DNA of 5,221 nt from Syntrophales bacterium (GCA_025454095.1 JALOPC010000131.1:1-5221); one strand, 5' to 3'; shown: positions 1-5,221, counted from the first letter of the stretch. Notes: generated by a model from the letters alone, not told the origin. Translations and numbers: made by a program.

Positions 1-732
1 CCCGAGGAGATCCCCCTCGACATTCTCTACGAGGACGATGCGATCCTGGTCGTCGACAAGCCCGCGGGGATGGTCGTCCATCCCGCCGCAGGGAATACCC
101 GGGGCACGCTGGTCAATGCGCTGCAGTTCCATTGCAGGGACCTCTCGGGGGTGGGCGGCGTGATGCGGCCCGGCATCGTGCACCGGCTCGACAAGGGGAC
201 CTCGGGCCTCATGGTGGTTGCCAAGTCCGACGAGGCGCACCGGCATCTTGCAGAGCAGTTCAAGAAACGGCAGGTCTCCAAGCTCTACACGGCACTGGTC
301 CACGGCAGCCCGAAACAGGACGAGGGGGCCGTCGACGCGGCCGTGGGGCGGCACCCCGTGGAGCGAAAGAAGATGTCCACGGCAAGCCGACGGGGAAAGC
401 CGGCCCTCACGCGCTGGAGGGTCCTGGAGCGGTACGGCGCCTTCACCCTGCTGGAGGCGAAGATCGAGACGGGGCGGACGCACCAGATCCGTGTCCACCT
501 GGGCTCCCTGGGACATCCCGTCGCGGGCGACAGCGTCTACGGCGGCTCGAAGCGGGTCATCGAGCCCCCCGCGCTGCGGACCGTGCTCAAAAGACTCGCC
601 CGGCAGGCCCTGCACGCGAGCCGGCTGTCCTTCAGCCACCCCGTCACGGGACGGGAGATGACCTTCGAATCGCCCCTGCCCGCGGACATTACGGAGGTAA
701 TCCGGTATCTACGGGAGCACGCAACTAAGTGA
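1..732 (+). CDS. rluD: RluA/RluD-family 23S rRNA pseudouridine synthase (3' part, start outside window)
   Basis: The reading frame is open from base 1, so the start and the expected N-terminal S4 RNA-binding domain lie upstream; 243 residues are visible. Family enzymes isomerise uridine to pseudouridine in rRNA, and RluD acts on helix 69 of 23S rRNA during 50S maturation. The visible part begins with the family segment ending VVDKPAGMVVHPAAG. The catalytic motif HRLDKGTSGLMVVAK follows, with Asp64 of the fragment as the presumed nucleophile. GRTHQIRVHL is at fragment residues 158-167, then GHPVAGDSVYGG and a normal C-terminal strand region. RluD is preferred over other RluA paralogues because of the motifs and because pgeF follows directly, as in E. 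coli; the exact uridine target cannot be read from the sequence. The stop codon TGA (730-732) sits inside a small tandem repeat. Confidence 0.92.
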   Translation, partial: PEEIPLDILYEDDAILVVDKPAGMVVHPAAGNTRGTLVNALQFHCRDLSGVGGVMRPGIVHRLDKGTSGLMVVAKSDEAHRHLAEQFKKRQVSKLYTALVHGSPKQDEGAVDAAVGRHPVERKKMSTASRRGKPALTRWRVLERYGAFTLLEAKIETGRTHQIRVHLGSLGHPVAGDSVYGGSKRVIEPPALRTVLKRLARQALHASRLSFSHPVTGREMTFESPLPADITEVIRYLREHATK

Positions 733-749
733 CCGGTGACCGGTGAAAA
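729..749. repeat. Heptad repeat GTGACCG overlapping the rluD stop
   Basis: GTGACCG occurs at 729-735 and 736-742, followed by a partial third unit GTGAAAA at 743-749. The rluD stop codon (730-732) lies within the first unit. Each junction creates the palindrome ACCGGT. The unit differs from the GGGTATC-type heptads elsewhere in the window but has the same 7-base period. Confidence 0.8.
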
Positions 750-773
750 AGCGGTCCGAGTTTTCTTTTCTTC
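738..773 (+). terminator. Weak candidate intrinsic terminator after rluD
   Basis: GACCG (738-742) is perfectly complementary to CGGTC (752-756) across a 9-base loop. After CGAG comes a pyrimidine tract (761-773) with two TTTT runs. The 5-bp stem is short for an intrinsic terminator and the T tract is interrupted by C, so this is tentative. If it does not work, rluD and pgeF would be co-transcribed. Confidence 0.3.
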
Positions 774-808
774 ACCCGAAACCCTAGACCCGATACCCGA
801 TACCCTGT
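774..808 (-). repeat. Five-unit degenerate heptad repeat, G-rich on the - strand (GGGNATC type)
   Basis: Five 7-base units run without gaps: ACCCGAA (774-780), ACCCTAG (781-787), ACCCGAT (788-794), ACCCGAT (795-801) and ACCCTGT (802-808). On the - strand this gives five GGG tracts separated by exactly four bases (TATC, TATC, TCTA, TTTC), which is a canonical G-quadruplex motif. The array ends 7 bases before the pgeF start codon and occupies the position where its Shine-Dalgarno sequence would be expected. The same heptad family recurs inverted after rho. Confidence 0.85.
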
Positions 809-815
809 TTCTGTC

Positions 816-1622
816 ATGCTCAAGCTTGCCCAGCGCGGTCCCGTTCAATATCTCGAATCGGAAGAATTTTTAACGGTTCCGTCGATTTTGCACGGGTTTT
901 GCACTCGCATCGGGGGTGTGAGCGGCGGCCCCTATGCCACCCTCAACGTCAGCCCCCGGGAGGGAGACCCCCCGGAGAAAGTCCGCGAGAACTGGCAGCG
1001 GCTTGCCTCTGCCTTCGCAATACCCCGCGAGCGGTTCTTTGTCGTCAGCCAGGTTCACGGTGAAGAGTTTCTGGTCATTGAGGATGCGGTTTCCTGCCAT
1101 TCCCTCGAGAACCGGCAGGTCGACGCGATCGTGACGGACCAGCCCGGAGTGGCCATCGGGATCAAGACGGCCGACTGCGCGCCGGTGCTTCTCTTCGACA
1201 GAACGAAGCACGTCATCGCCGCCGTCCACGCCGGGTGGCGGGGAACGGCCCTCGGCATCGCGGCAAAGGCGGTCCGGGTGATGGGGCAGCGGTACTCCTC
1301 GCGCCCCGAAGACCTCTCGGCCGTGATCGGCCCCTCCATCGGCCCCTGCTGCTACGAGGTTGACGGGCCGGTCTTCAAGGCCCTGTCCGAACGGGGCGGA
1401 TCGGACCGGGTGTTCCGGCCAGGGGGCAGGGAAGGGCGCTGGATGCTCGATCTGCCGCTGGCCAACCGGATCCAGCTCGAAAGGGCGGGCATGCAGCCAG
1501 AGCGGATTTTCACCTCCGGTTTCTGCACCTGCTGCAGGCCGGACCTCTTCTTTTCGCACCGCCGCGACGGGGCGAAAACGGGGCGGCATCTGAATTTCAT
1601 CCTGCTAGCGCGGGGGAAATAG
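816..1622 (+). CDS. pgeF: Peptidoglycan editing factor, laccase-domain (YfiH/DUF152) protein
   Basis: The 268-residue protein is of normal family length. In E. coli the homologue YfiH/PgeF acts in the cytoplasm to remove wrongly built UDP-MurNAc-L-Ser, so that serine does not replace alanine in the peptidoglycan stem; other homologues have purine nucleoside activities. The metal-site residues are all present: His81 in SQVHGEE, Cys121 in KTADCAPVLLFD and His138 in VHAGWRGTALG. The Cys-to-His spacing of 17 residues matches E. coli YfiH. IGPSIGPCCYEVDG and the C-terminal FCTCCRPDLFFSHRRDG plus GRHLNFILL are also family signatures. The ATG at 816 gives an N-terminus of usual length, but no Shine-Dalgarno sequence precedes it; a heptad repeat ends 7 bases upstream. 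It follows rluD with an 83-base gap. The rho promoter begins just after its stop. Confidence 0.95.
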   Translation: MLKLAQRGPVQYLESEEFLTVPSILHGFCTRIGGVSGGPYATLNVSPREGDPPEKVRENWQRLASAFAIPRERFFVVSQVHGEEFLVIEDAVSCHSLENRQVDAIVTDQPGVAIGIKTADCAPVLLFDRTKHVIAAVHAGWRGTALGIAAKAVRVMGQRYSSRPEDLSAVIGPSIGPCCYEVDGPVFKALSERGGSDRVFRPGGREGRWMLDLPLANRIQLERAGMQPERIFTSGFCTCCRPDLFFSHRRDGAKTGRHLNFILLARGK

Positions 1623-1625
1623 CGC

Positions 1626-1655
1626 TTGACAAGGGGGGAAGGCTTGGTGTACATA
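1626..1655 (+). promoter_or_regulatory. Candidate sigma70 promoter for rho
   Basis: A perfect -35 box TTGACA lies at 1626-1631. After an 18-base spacer comes a weak -10 box TACATA (1650-1655). The -35 begins three bases after the pgeF stop codon. Transcription would start near 1662 and give a leader of about 200 bases before rho. The perfect -35 in an intergenic position is the main support; the -10 matches consensus at only three of six positions. Confidence 0.55.
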
Positions 1656-1659
1656 CCGG

Positions 1660-1864
1660 CCATCTCAAAGAGGCTTTTGCAAGTCCTTCCCTTGAGTAAC
1701 CCAGCTGTTCGACGCACTACCCGTTGAATTAATCCCGAGATACGAAGAGTAACTCACCCACATTCATGCGTGCCGGTACACTGAGGAAGGGTCATCCCTG
1801 CTCCCGCCGCCCTGCGGCGACCGGGGAGTGATTTCGGCGCGCGACAGCATCAAGGAAGATCATC
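1660..1864 (+). promoter_or_regulatory. Long rho 5' leader, candidate autoregulatory (rut-like) region
   Basis: About 200 untranslated bases separate the candidate promoter from rho. From about 1685 to 1765 the + strand is comparatively G-poor, with CCC triplets at 1689, 1700, 1720, 1734 and 1757; such C-rich, unstructured RNA is the type Rho binds. A hairpin follows: CGCCGC (1805-1810) pairs with GCGGCG (1814-1819) over a 3-base loop, extended by CTCC (1801-1804) with GGAG (1825-1828) across a bulge. CCGGT (1773-1777) could instead pair with the bulge ACCGG (1820-1824). A 21-codon ORF (1766-1831) lies inside but has no visible ribosome binding site. In E. coli, rho is controlled by Rho-dependent attenuation in its leader; the same here is inference. 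Confidence 0.45.
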
Positions 1865-3112
1865 ATGAACATCGTTGAAATCAAGAGGAAGCCGATCAAT
1901 GAACTGACGGTCCTGGCCAAGGAACTCAACGTGCCCGGCGCAAGCGGCATGCGCCGACAGGACCTCATCTTCTCTATCTTACAAACCCAGGCCGAAAAAA
2001 ACGGGGCCATTTACGGCGAGGGCGTCCTGGAGACGCTGCCCGACGGGTTCGGCTTCCTGCGGGCCGTGGATTACAACTACCTGCCGGGGCCCGACGACAT
2101 CTACGTCTCGCCCTCGCAGATCCGCCGCTTCAGCCTGCGGACGGGCGACACCGTCTCCGGCGAGGTCCGGCCCCCCAAGGAGGGGGAGAAGTACTTCGCC
2201 CTCCTGAAAGTCGACACCGTCAACTTCGAGGGCACCGAGCAGGCCCGGGACAAGATCCTCTTCGACAACCTCACCCCGCTGTACCCCGATGAAAAGCTCA
2301 AGCTCGAAAGCGACCCGGAGAACTTCTCCACGCGGGTCATGGACATCTTCGTCCCCATCGGCAAGGGCCAGCGCGCCCTGGTCGTCTCCCCGCCGCGGGC
2401 CGGCAAGACGGTCCTTCTTAAAGATATTGCTCACAGCATCGCCGCCAACCACCCCGAGGTGACGCTCATGGTGCTGCTCATCGACGAGCGCCCCGAGGAA
2501 GTGACGGACATGGAGCGCAGCGTCAAGGGCGAGGTCATCTCGTCGACCTTCGACGAGCCGGCGACCCGCCACGTGCAGGTGGCCGAGATGGTCATCGAGA
2601 AGGCCAAGCGCCTCGTTGAGCACCGCAAGGACGTCGTCATCCTGCTCGACAGCATCACGCGGCTCGCCCGCGCCTACAACACCGTCGTCCCGCCGAGCGG
2701 CAAGGTCCTCTCGGGCGGTGTCGACTCCAACGCCCTGCACAAGCCCAAGCGCTTCTTCGGAGCCGCGCGCAACATCGAGCACGGCGGCAGCCTCACCATC
2801 ATTGCCACGGCCCTCATCGACACGGGAAGCCGGATGGACGAGGTCATCTTCGAAGAGTTCAAGGGCACGGGCAACATGGAGATCATCCTGGACCGTCGGA
2901 TCGCCGACCGGAGGGTCTTCCCGGCCTTCGACCTGATCCGCTCCGGCACCCGCAAGGAAGAGCTCCTGACCCCGAAGGAGATCCTGAACCGCGTCTGGAT
3001 CCTGCGCCGCCTGCTGCAGGAGATGAACCCCGTGGACGCCATCGAGTTCATCATCGACAAGATGCGCAAGACGCAGACGAACAAGGATTTTTTTGACTTG
3101 ATGAGCCAGTAG
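1865..3112 (+). CDS. rho: Transcription termination factor Rho
   Basis: The 415-residue protein is a full-length Rho (E. coli has 419). It is a hexameric ATP-driven RNA translocase that loads on C-rich untranslated RNA and releases RNA polymerase. Residues 1-47 form the N-terminal helical part. The cold-shock-like primary RNA-binding domain follows, with GFGFLR at 61-66 and a segment ending [13 protein letters not shown]. The RecA-type ATPase carries the Walker A motif SPPRAGKT with Lys181, [13 protein letters not shown] with the likely catalytic Glu208, and [14 protein letters not shown] as Walker B region. The Q-loop segment [19 protein letters not shown], the R-loop FKGTGNME and SGTRKEELL with the arginine finger Arg363 are all present. 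AAGGA at 1852-1856, eight bases before the ATG, supports the start. There is no insertion domain and no missing key residue. Own promoter likely at 1626-1655. Confidence 0.99.
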   Translation: MNIVEIKRKPINELTVLAKELNVPGASGMRRQDLIFSILQTQAEKNGAIYGEGVLETLPDGFGFLRAVDYNYLPGPDDIYVSPSQIRRFSLRTGDTVSGEVRPPKEGEKYFALLKVDTVNFEGTEQARDKILFDNLTPLYPDEKLKLESDPENFSTRVMDIFVPIGKGQRALVVSPPRAGKTVLLKDIAHSIAANHPEVTLMVLLIDERPEEVTDMERSVKGEVISSTFDEPATRHVQVAEMVIEKAKRLVEHRKDVVILLDSITRLARAYNTVVPPSGKVLSGGVDSNALHKPKRFFGAARNIEHGGSLTIIATALIDTGSRMDEVIFEEFKGTGNMEIILDRRIADRRVFPAFDLIRSGTRKEELLTPKEILNRVWILRRLLQEMNPVDAIEFIIDKMRKTQTNKDFFDLMSQ

Positions 3113-3119
3113 CCGCAGG

Positions 3120-3161
3120 ACGGCTGGGGTATCGGGTCTTGGGTATCGGGGCTGGGGAATA
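3120..3161 (+). repeat. Degenerate heptad repeat, G-rich on the + strand (GGGNATC type)
   Basis: The units are GGGTATC (3127-3133), GGGTCTT (3134-3140), GGGTATC (3141-3147), GGGGCTG (3148-3154) and GGGAATA (3155-3161). The octamer GGCTGGGG occurs at 3122-3129 and 3150-3157, exactly four units (28 bases) apart, so the period extends slightly upstream. Five G tracts of three or more bases with loops of 2-4 bases give strong G-quadruplex potential in DNA and in the 3' end of the rho transcript, starting about 14 bases after the stop. The array is the inverse of the one at 774-808. ATCGGG (3145-3150) can also pair with CCCGAT (3176-3181). Confidence 0.85.
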
Positions 3162-3181
3162 AGAATTTTTAAAATCCCGAT

Positions 3182-3209
3182 GCCTGAGTCCGGAGGCCCC
3201 TTATTTTTT
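3182..3209 (+). terminator. Weak candidate terminator after rho
   Basis: GCCT (3182-3185) pairs with AGGC (3194-3197) over an 8-base loop, followed by CCC and TTATTTTTT (3201-3209). The T tract is convincing but the stem is only 4 bp. The G-rich heptad array just upstream may contribute. The T tract ends directly before the rpmE -35 box. Confidence 0.3.
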
Positions 3210-3211
3210 GC

Positions 3212-3239
3212 TTGAAATTGTTGGAAAAATGACTATACT
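3212..3239 (+). promoter_or_regulatory. sigma70-type promoter for rpmE
   Basis: TTGAAA (3212-3217, five of six consensus positions) and TATACT (3234-3239, five of six) are separated by 16 bases. The region is AT-rich and stands out from its GC-rich surroundings. Transcription would begin near 3246 and leave a leader of about 58 bases. This is the best promoter match in the window. Confidence 0.7.
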
Positions 3240-3253
3240 CTCCAGCTTCACAC

Positions 3254-3299
3254 GCCGGTCCGGTCGGAAATCGGGCCCACGGCAAGGAGGATAGGAAGG
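3254..3299 (+). promoter_or_regulatory. rpmE leader hairpin abutting the ribosome binding site
   Basis: GGTCCG (3257-3262) pairs with CGGGCC (3272-3277), including one G-U pair, over a 9-base loop. The stem is extended by GCC (3254-3256) with GGC (3281-3283) across the bulge CAC. The Shine-Dalgarno sequence AAGGAGG (3284-3290) starts at the very next base. It lies 13 bases before the ATG, and a second purine run GGAAGG (3294-3299) is closer. A helix of about 9 bp ending at the ribosome binding site fits translational control; autogenous control of rpmE by bL31 is known in E. coli. Its operation here is inference. Confidence 0.45.
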
Positions 3300-3303
3300 C
3301 ATT

Positions 3304-3543
3304 ATGAAAGAAGGCATCCACCCCGACTACAAAGAGACGACCATCTCCTGTGTCTGCGGCAACGTCATCAAGACCCGCTCGACCCGGAAGGACATCAAGA
3401 TCGAAATCTGCTCCAAATGTCATCCCTTCATGACGGGCAAGCAGAAGATCATCGACACGGCCGGCCGCGTCGACCGGTTCAAGAAGAGGTACGCCGCCCA
3501 GGAAGCTGTGAAAGACGCTGCCAAGGAAGAACAGGCGAAGTAG
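3304..3543 (+). CDS. rpmE: 50S ribosomal protein bL31, zinc-binding form
   Basis: This small 79-residue protein of the large subunit contributes to the bridge between the subunits. It begins [20 protein letters not shown] and contains [11 protein letters not shown] followed by [13 protein letters not shown], all typical of the family. Cys16 and Cys18 (CVC) with Cys36 and Cys39 (CSKC) form the zinc ribbon, so this is the zinc-containing version and not the zinc-free paralogue that replaces it under zinc starvation. The C-terminus extends about ten residues beyond the 70 of E. coli as a charged Ala/Lys/Glu tail. The start is supported by AAGGAGG and GGAAGG upstream. It has its own promoter (3212-3239). 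Confidence 0.98.
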   Translation: MKEGIHPDYKETTISCVCGNVIKTRSTRKDIKIEICSKCHPFMTGKQKIIDTAGRVDRFKKRYAAQEAVKDAAKEEQAK

Positions 3544-3546
3544 GGA

Positions 3547-3582
3547 CTGCGCAACGCCCCGTTGCCGATGCGCAGCGGGGCG
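3547..3582 (+). terminator. Strong hairpin region after rpmE with two competing stems
   Basis: Stem B: the 11 bases at 3555-3565 (CGCCCCGTTGC) pair with 3572-3582 (GCAGCGGGGCG), with one G-U pair and a 6-base loop. Stem A: CTGCGCA (3547-3553) is perfectly complementary to TGCGCAG (3569-3575). The two share bases 3572-3575 and cannot both form. Stem B starts 12 bases after the rpmE stop and is strong enough to be a terminator or an mRNA 3'-end stabiliser. However, no uninterrupted T tract follows, so a simple intrinsic terminator is not proven. Confidence 0.4.
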
Positions 3583-3757
3583 GAGCTGTCTTCCGGGCCC
3601 GAGTCCAGGCGCCATGACCGCTATGCCCCATCCGGTGTTTTCCCCTCTCCCGAGGTGCCACTTCCTCTAGGGCACTGACAGCGCACATCCGCGTTATGGC
3701 CGCCTGCAGGGCGGCATCCCCTTCACCGTCCAATACCGCAAAAGGTCACGAAACGAC
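3583..3757. other. Gene-free remainder of the rpmE-prfA spacer
   Basis: No recognisable gene is present in these 175 bases. They hold the 8-base palindrome CGGGCCCG (3594-3601), a weak GTGCC/GGCAC pair (3655-3659 with 3671-3675) and a hairpin in which GCCGCC (3699-3704) pairs with GGCGGC (3710-3715) over a 5-base loop, 42 bases before the prfA start. No convincing promoter was seen. The spacer may be the leader of prfA or simply untranslated RNA within an rpmE-prfA transcript. Confidence 0.4.
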
Positions 3758-4828
3758 ATGTTTCAGCGTATCAAGGACATCGAAAAGCGATACGAGGAAC
3801 TCGAGAGGCTTCTGAGCGATCCCGCCGTGATTGCCAACCGTGCCGAGTACCAGAAGCTGGCCAAGGAGCACGCCGACCTGACGCCCCTCATCGAAACCTT
3901 CCGGGACTACGAGAATGCGGGCCGCCAGCTCGACGAGGCCCAGCAGATGCTGCGGGAAGGGGACGAAGAATTCCGGGAACTGGCCAAGGAGGAAATCCCC
4001 CCGCTCAAGGAAAGGATCGAGGAACTCGAGGCGCGCCTCACGATCCTGCTGCTGCCGAAAGACCCCAACGACGAGAAGAACGTCATCCTGGAAATCAGGG
4101 CGGGCACCGGCGGCGACGAGGCGGGGCTCTTTGCCGCCGACCTGTTCCGCATGTACGCCCGGTTTGCCGAGATGTCGGGCTGGCGCGTGGAGGTCCTCAG
4201 TTCGAGCGCGGCGTCGGGCATGGGCGGCTTCAAGGAAGTCATCGCCATGATCGAAGGCCGCGGCGCCTACAGCCGCCTCAAATACGAAAGCGGCGTCCAC
4301 CGGGTCCAGCGCGTGCCCGTCACGGAAGCCCAGGGCCGGATCCACACCTCGGCCGTCACGGTGGCCGTGCTGCCCGAGGCCGAAGAGGTGGAGGTCCAGA
4401 TCGACCCCAACGAGATCCGGGTGGACGTTTTCCGCTCGGGCGGCCACGGAGGCCAGAGCGTCAACACGACGGACTCGGCCGTGCGGGTGACCCACATCCC
4501 CACGGGCCTCGTCGTGAGCTGCCAGGACGAGAAGTCCCAGCTCAAGAACAAGAACAAGGCCATGAAGGTCCTGCGGGCAAGGCTCCTGGACAAGATGCAG
4601 GCCGAGAGCGCCGCCCAGATGTCCGAGGCGCGGCGCAAGCAGGTGGGCTCCGGCGACCGAAGCGAGCGGATCCGTACCTACAACTTCCCCCAGGGCCGCC
4701 TGACGGACCACCGCATCGGGCTCACCCTGTACAACCTCCAGGCCATCCTGGACGGGGACATCCAGCCGGTGATCGACGCGCTCGCGACCCACTACCAGAC
4801 GGAGGAGCTGAAGAAAACGGCAGCATAA
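3758..4828 (+). CDS. prfA: Peptide chain release factor 1
   Basis: RF1 recognises UAA and UAG in the ribosomal A site and triggers hydrolysis of peptidyl-tRNA. The 356-residue protein is of normal length (E. coli 360). Residues 1 to about 100 are rich in charged helices and form domain 1. Pro187-Val188-Thr189 in [16 protein letters not shown] is the PxT stop-codon reading motif of RF1 (RF2 has SPF), which settles the class. The peptidyl-transferase motif Gly231-Gly232-Gln233 lies in [18 protein letters not shown]; Gln233 is the residue methylated by PrmC, encoded next. The C-terminal [20 protein letters not shown] is typical. The ATG is preceded only by a weak AAAGG (3741-3745), 12 bases away. 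The gene ends TAA followed in frame by a second stop, TAA (4829-4831). Confidence 0.98.
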   Translation: MFQRIKDIEKRYEELERLLSDPAVIANRAEYQKLAKEHADLTPLIETFRDYENAGRQLDEAQQMLREGDEEFRELAKEEIPPLKERIEELEARLTILLLPKDPNDEKNVILEIRAGTGGDEAGLFAADLFRMYARFAEMSGWRVEVLSSSAASGMGGFKEVIAMIEGRGAYSRLKYESGVHRVQRVPVTEAQGRIHTSAVTVAVLPEAEEVEVQIDPNEIRVDVFRSGGHGGQSVNTTDSAVRVTHIPTGLVVSCQDEKSQLKNKNKAMKVLRARLLDKMQAESAAQMSEARRKQVGSGDRSERIRTYNFPQGRLTDHRIGLTLYNLQAILDGDIQPVIDALATHYQTEELKKTAA

Positions 4829-4829
4829 T

Positions 4830-4900
4830 AATCCCCCTCAATCCCCCTTCATGAAAGGGGGAGGATTCCCTTCTTCAATAAAGGAGGGCCAGGGAGGGTT
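4830..4900. repeat. C-rich/G-rich inverted-repeat element between prfA and prmC
   Basis: The left arm contains two direct copies of AATCCCCCT at 4830-4838 and 4840-4848. An inner perfect hairpin pairs TCCCCCTT (4842-4849) with AAGGGGGA (4855-4862) over the loop CATGA. A second hairpin pairs CCCTTCTT (4868-4875) with AAGGAGGG (4881-4888), with one G-U pair and the loop CAATA. The outer 20-base ends (4830-4849 and 4881-4900) are imperfect inverted repeats, matching at 12 of 20 positions. Elements with this AATCCCCCT look are familiar as dispersed intergenic repeats in environmental bacteria; from one copy this is inference. TTTT follows at 4899-4902, so it may also act as a terminator. Confidence 0.6.
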
Positions 4901-4943
4901 TTAAAACTGTACAATCGGCTCATCTCCTCGAAAGGATCAGGGA

Positions 4944-5221
4944 ATGTCAGGCGAAGGCAAGCGCACCATCTCCCGGATTCTCTCCCGCCTCACCGAGGTC
5001 TTCGAGAGGGCGGGTATCGAGACCCCCCGCCTCGATGCCGAGGTCCTGCTGGGCTTCTGCCTGGGCAAGGATCGCGCCGAGCTGTACCGGGACCTTTCCA
5101 CGGAACTGGAGAATGACCGGATTCTCCGGATTCTGGAGATGGCGGGCCGGCGCAAACGGCGAGAGCCCATGGCCTACATCCGGGGGTTTCGCGAGTTCTG
5201 GTCCCTCGAGTTCACCGTGAC
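4944..5221 (+). CDS. prmC: RF1/RF2 glutamine N5-methyltransferase (N-terminal part, continues past window)
   Basis: PrmC (HemK) uses S-adenosylmethionine to methylate the glutamine of the GGQ motif in release factors, which raises their activity. The visible 92 codons cover the N-terminal helical domain that docks on the release factor and the start of the linker to the methyltransferase domain. ETPRLDAEVLLGFCLGKDR and REPMAYIRGFREFWSLEFTV are strongly typical of the family. The S-adenosylmethionine-binding and NPPY motifs lie beyond the window, so their integrity cannot be judged. The ATG at 4944 is supported by AAAGGA (4931-4936) seven bases upstream. The location 115 bases after prfA is the common order in many bacteria and matches the enzyme-substrate relation. 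Confidence 0.94.
   Translation, partial: MSGEGKRTISRILSRLTEVFERAGIETPRLDAEVLLGFCLGKDRAELYRDLSTELENDRILRILEMAGRRKRREPMAYIRGFREFWSLEFTV

Noticed and set aside
132..728. Alternative-frame open reading frames inside rluD on the + strand
   Set aside because: They are Arg/Gly/Pro-rich shadow translations in other frames; the frame starting at base 1 carries the pseudouridine synthase motifs.
774..808. CRISPR-like or direct-repeat array reading of the heptads
   Set aside because: The units are 7 bases with no spacers, far too short for CRISPR; they are simple tandem repeats.
870..1589. Long antisense open frame opposite pgeF
   Set aside because: It is an antisense shadow of pgeF with no recognisable domain, promoter or ribosome binding site.
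1979..2782. Long antisense open frame opposite rho
   Set aside because: The sense strand encodes all Rho motifs. The antisense product is Asp/Val/Leu-rich and unlike any family I recognise.
3479..3733. 84-codon antisense open frame covering the rpmE-prfA spacer
   Set aside because: It overlaps the rpmE 3' end, has no similarity I can recognise and no clear ribosome binding site, and its length is expected by chance at this GC content.
3746..4792. Long antisense open frame opposite prfA
   Set aside because: It mirrors a clearly real prfA. GC-rich codon bias leaves the opposite strand without stops, and its protein is a low-complexity series of Val, Leu, His, Gly and Asp with no known motif.
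4910..4915. TACAAT as a -10 box for a prmC promoter
   Set aside because: No -35-like sequence lies 15-19 bases upstream and there is no extended -10 TG at the right spacing.

Overview
The window is GC-rich and densely coding, and every recognisable gene lies on the + strand. It looks like a chromosomal housekeeping region of a Gram-negative bacterium. The run rluD-pgeF, then rho-rpmE-prfA-prmC, together with the protein sequences, fits Desulfobacterota (former Deltaproteobacteria, perhaps a Syntrophus-like lineage). That placement is inference from gene order and style, not a database result.

Layout: 1-732 is the 3' part of an RluA/RluD-family 23S rRNA pseudouridine synthase whose start lies upstream of the window. 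816-1622 is pgeF, a laccase-domain peptidoglycan editing factor. 1623-1864 is a long rho leader with a sigma70-type promoter at its start. 1865-3112 is rho. 3113-3303 is a spacer with G-rich heptad repeats, a weak terminator, a good promoter and a hairpin abutting the rpmE ribosome binding site. 3304-3543 is rpmE (zinc-type bL31). 3544-3757 is a 214-base spacer with strong, mutually exclusive hairpins. 3758-4828 is prfA (RF1). 4829-4943 holds a C-rich/G-rich inverted-repeat element. 4944 to the window end is the N-terminal part of prmC.

Functionally this is an rRNA/translation/transcription-termination block. RluD modifies 23S rRNA, bL31 is a 50S subunit protein, RF1 ends translation at UAA/UAG, and PrmC methylates the GGQ glutamine of RF1 encoded just upstream of it. 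Rho terminates untranslated transcripts. PgeF keeps aberrant muropeptide precursors out of the cell wall; it follows rluD here as it does in E. coli.

No new protein system is visible: the genes are ordinary, intact and well conserved. The unusual material is between the genes. Degenerate 7-base tandem repeats of the GGGNATC type lie in opposite orientations on either side of the pgeF-rho block (774-808 and 3120-3161), and both have G-quadruplex potential. A second, unrelated heptad (GTGACCG) overlaps the rluD stop codon. There are also candidate autoregulatory leaders in front of rho and rpmE, and two crossed, competing helices after rpmE.
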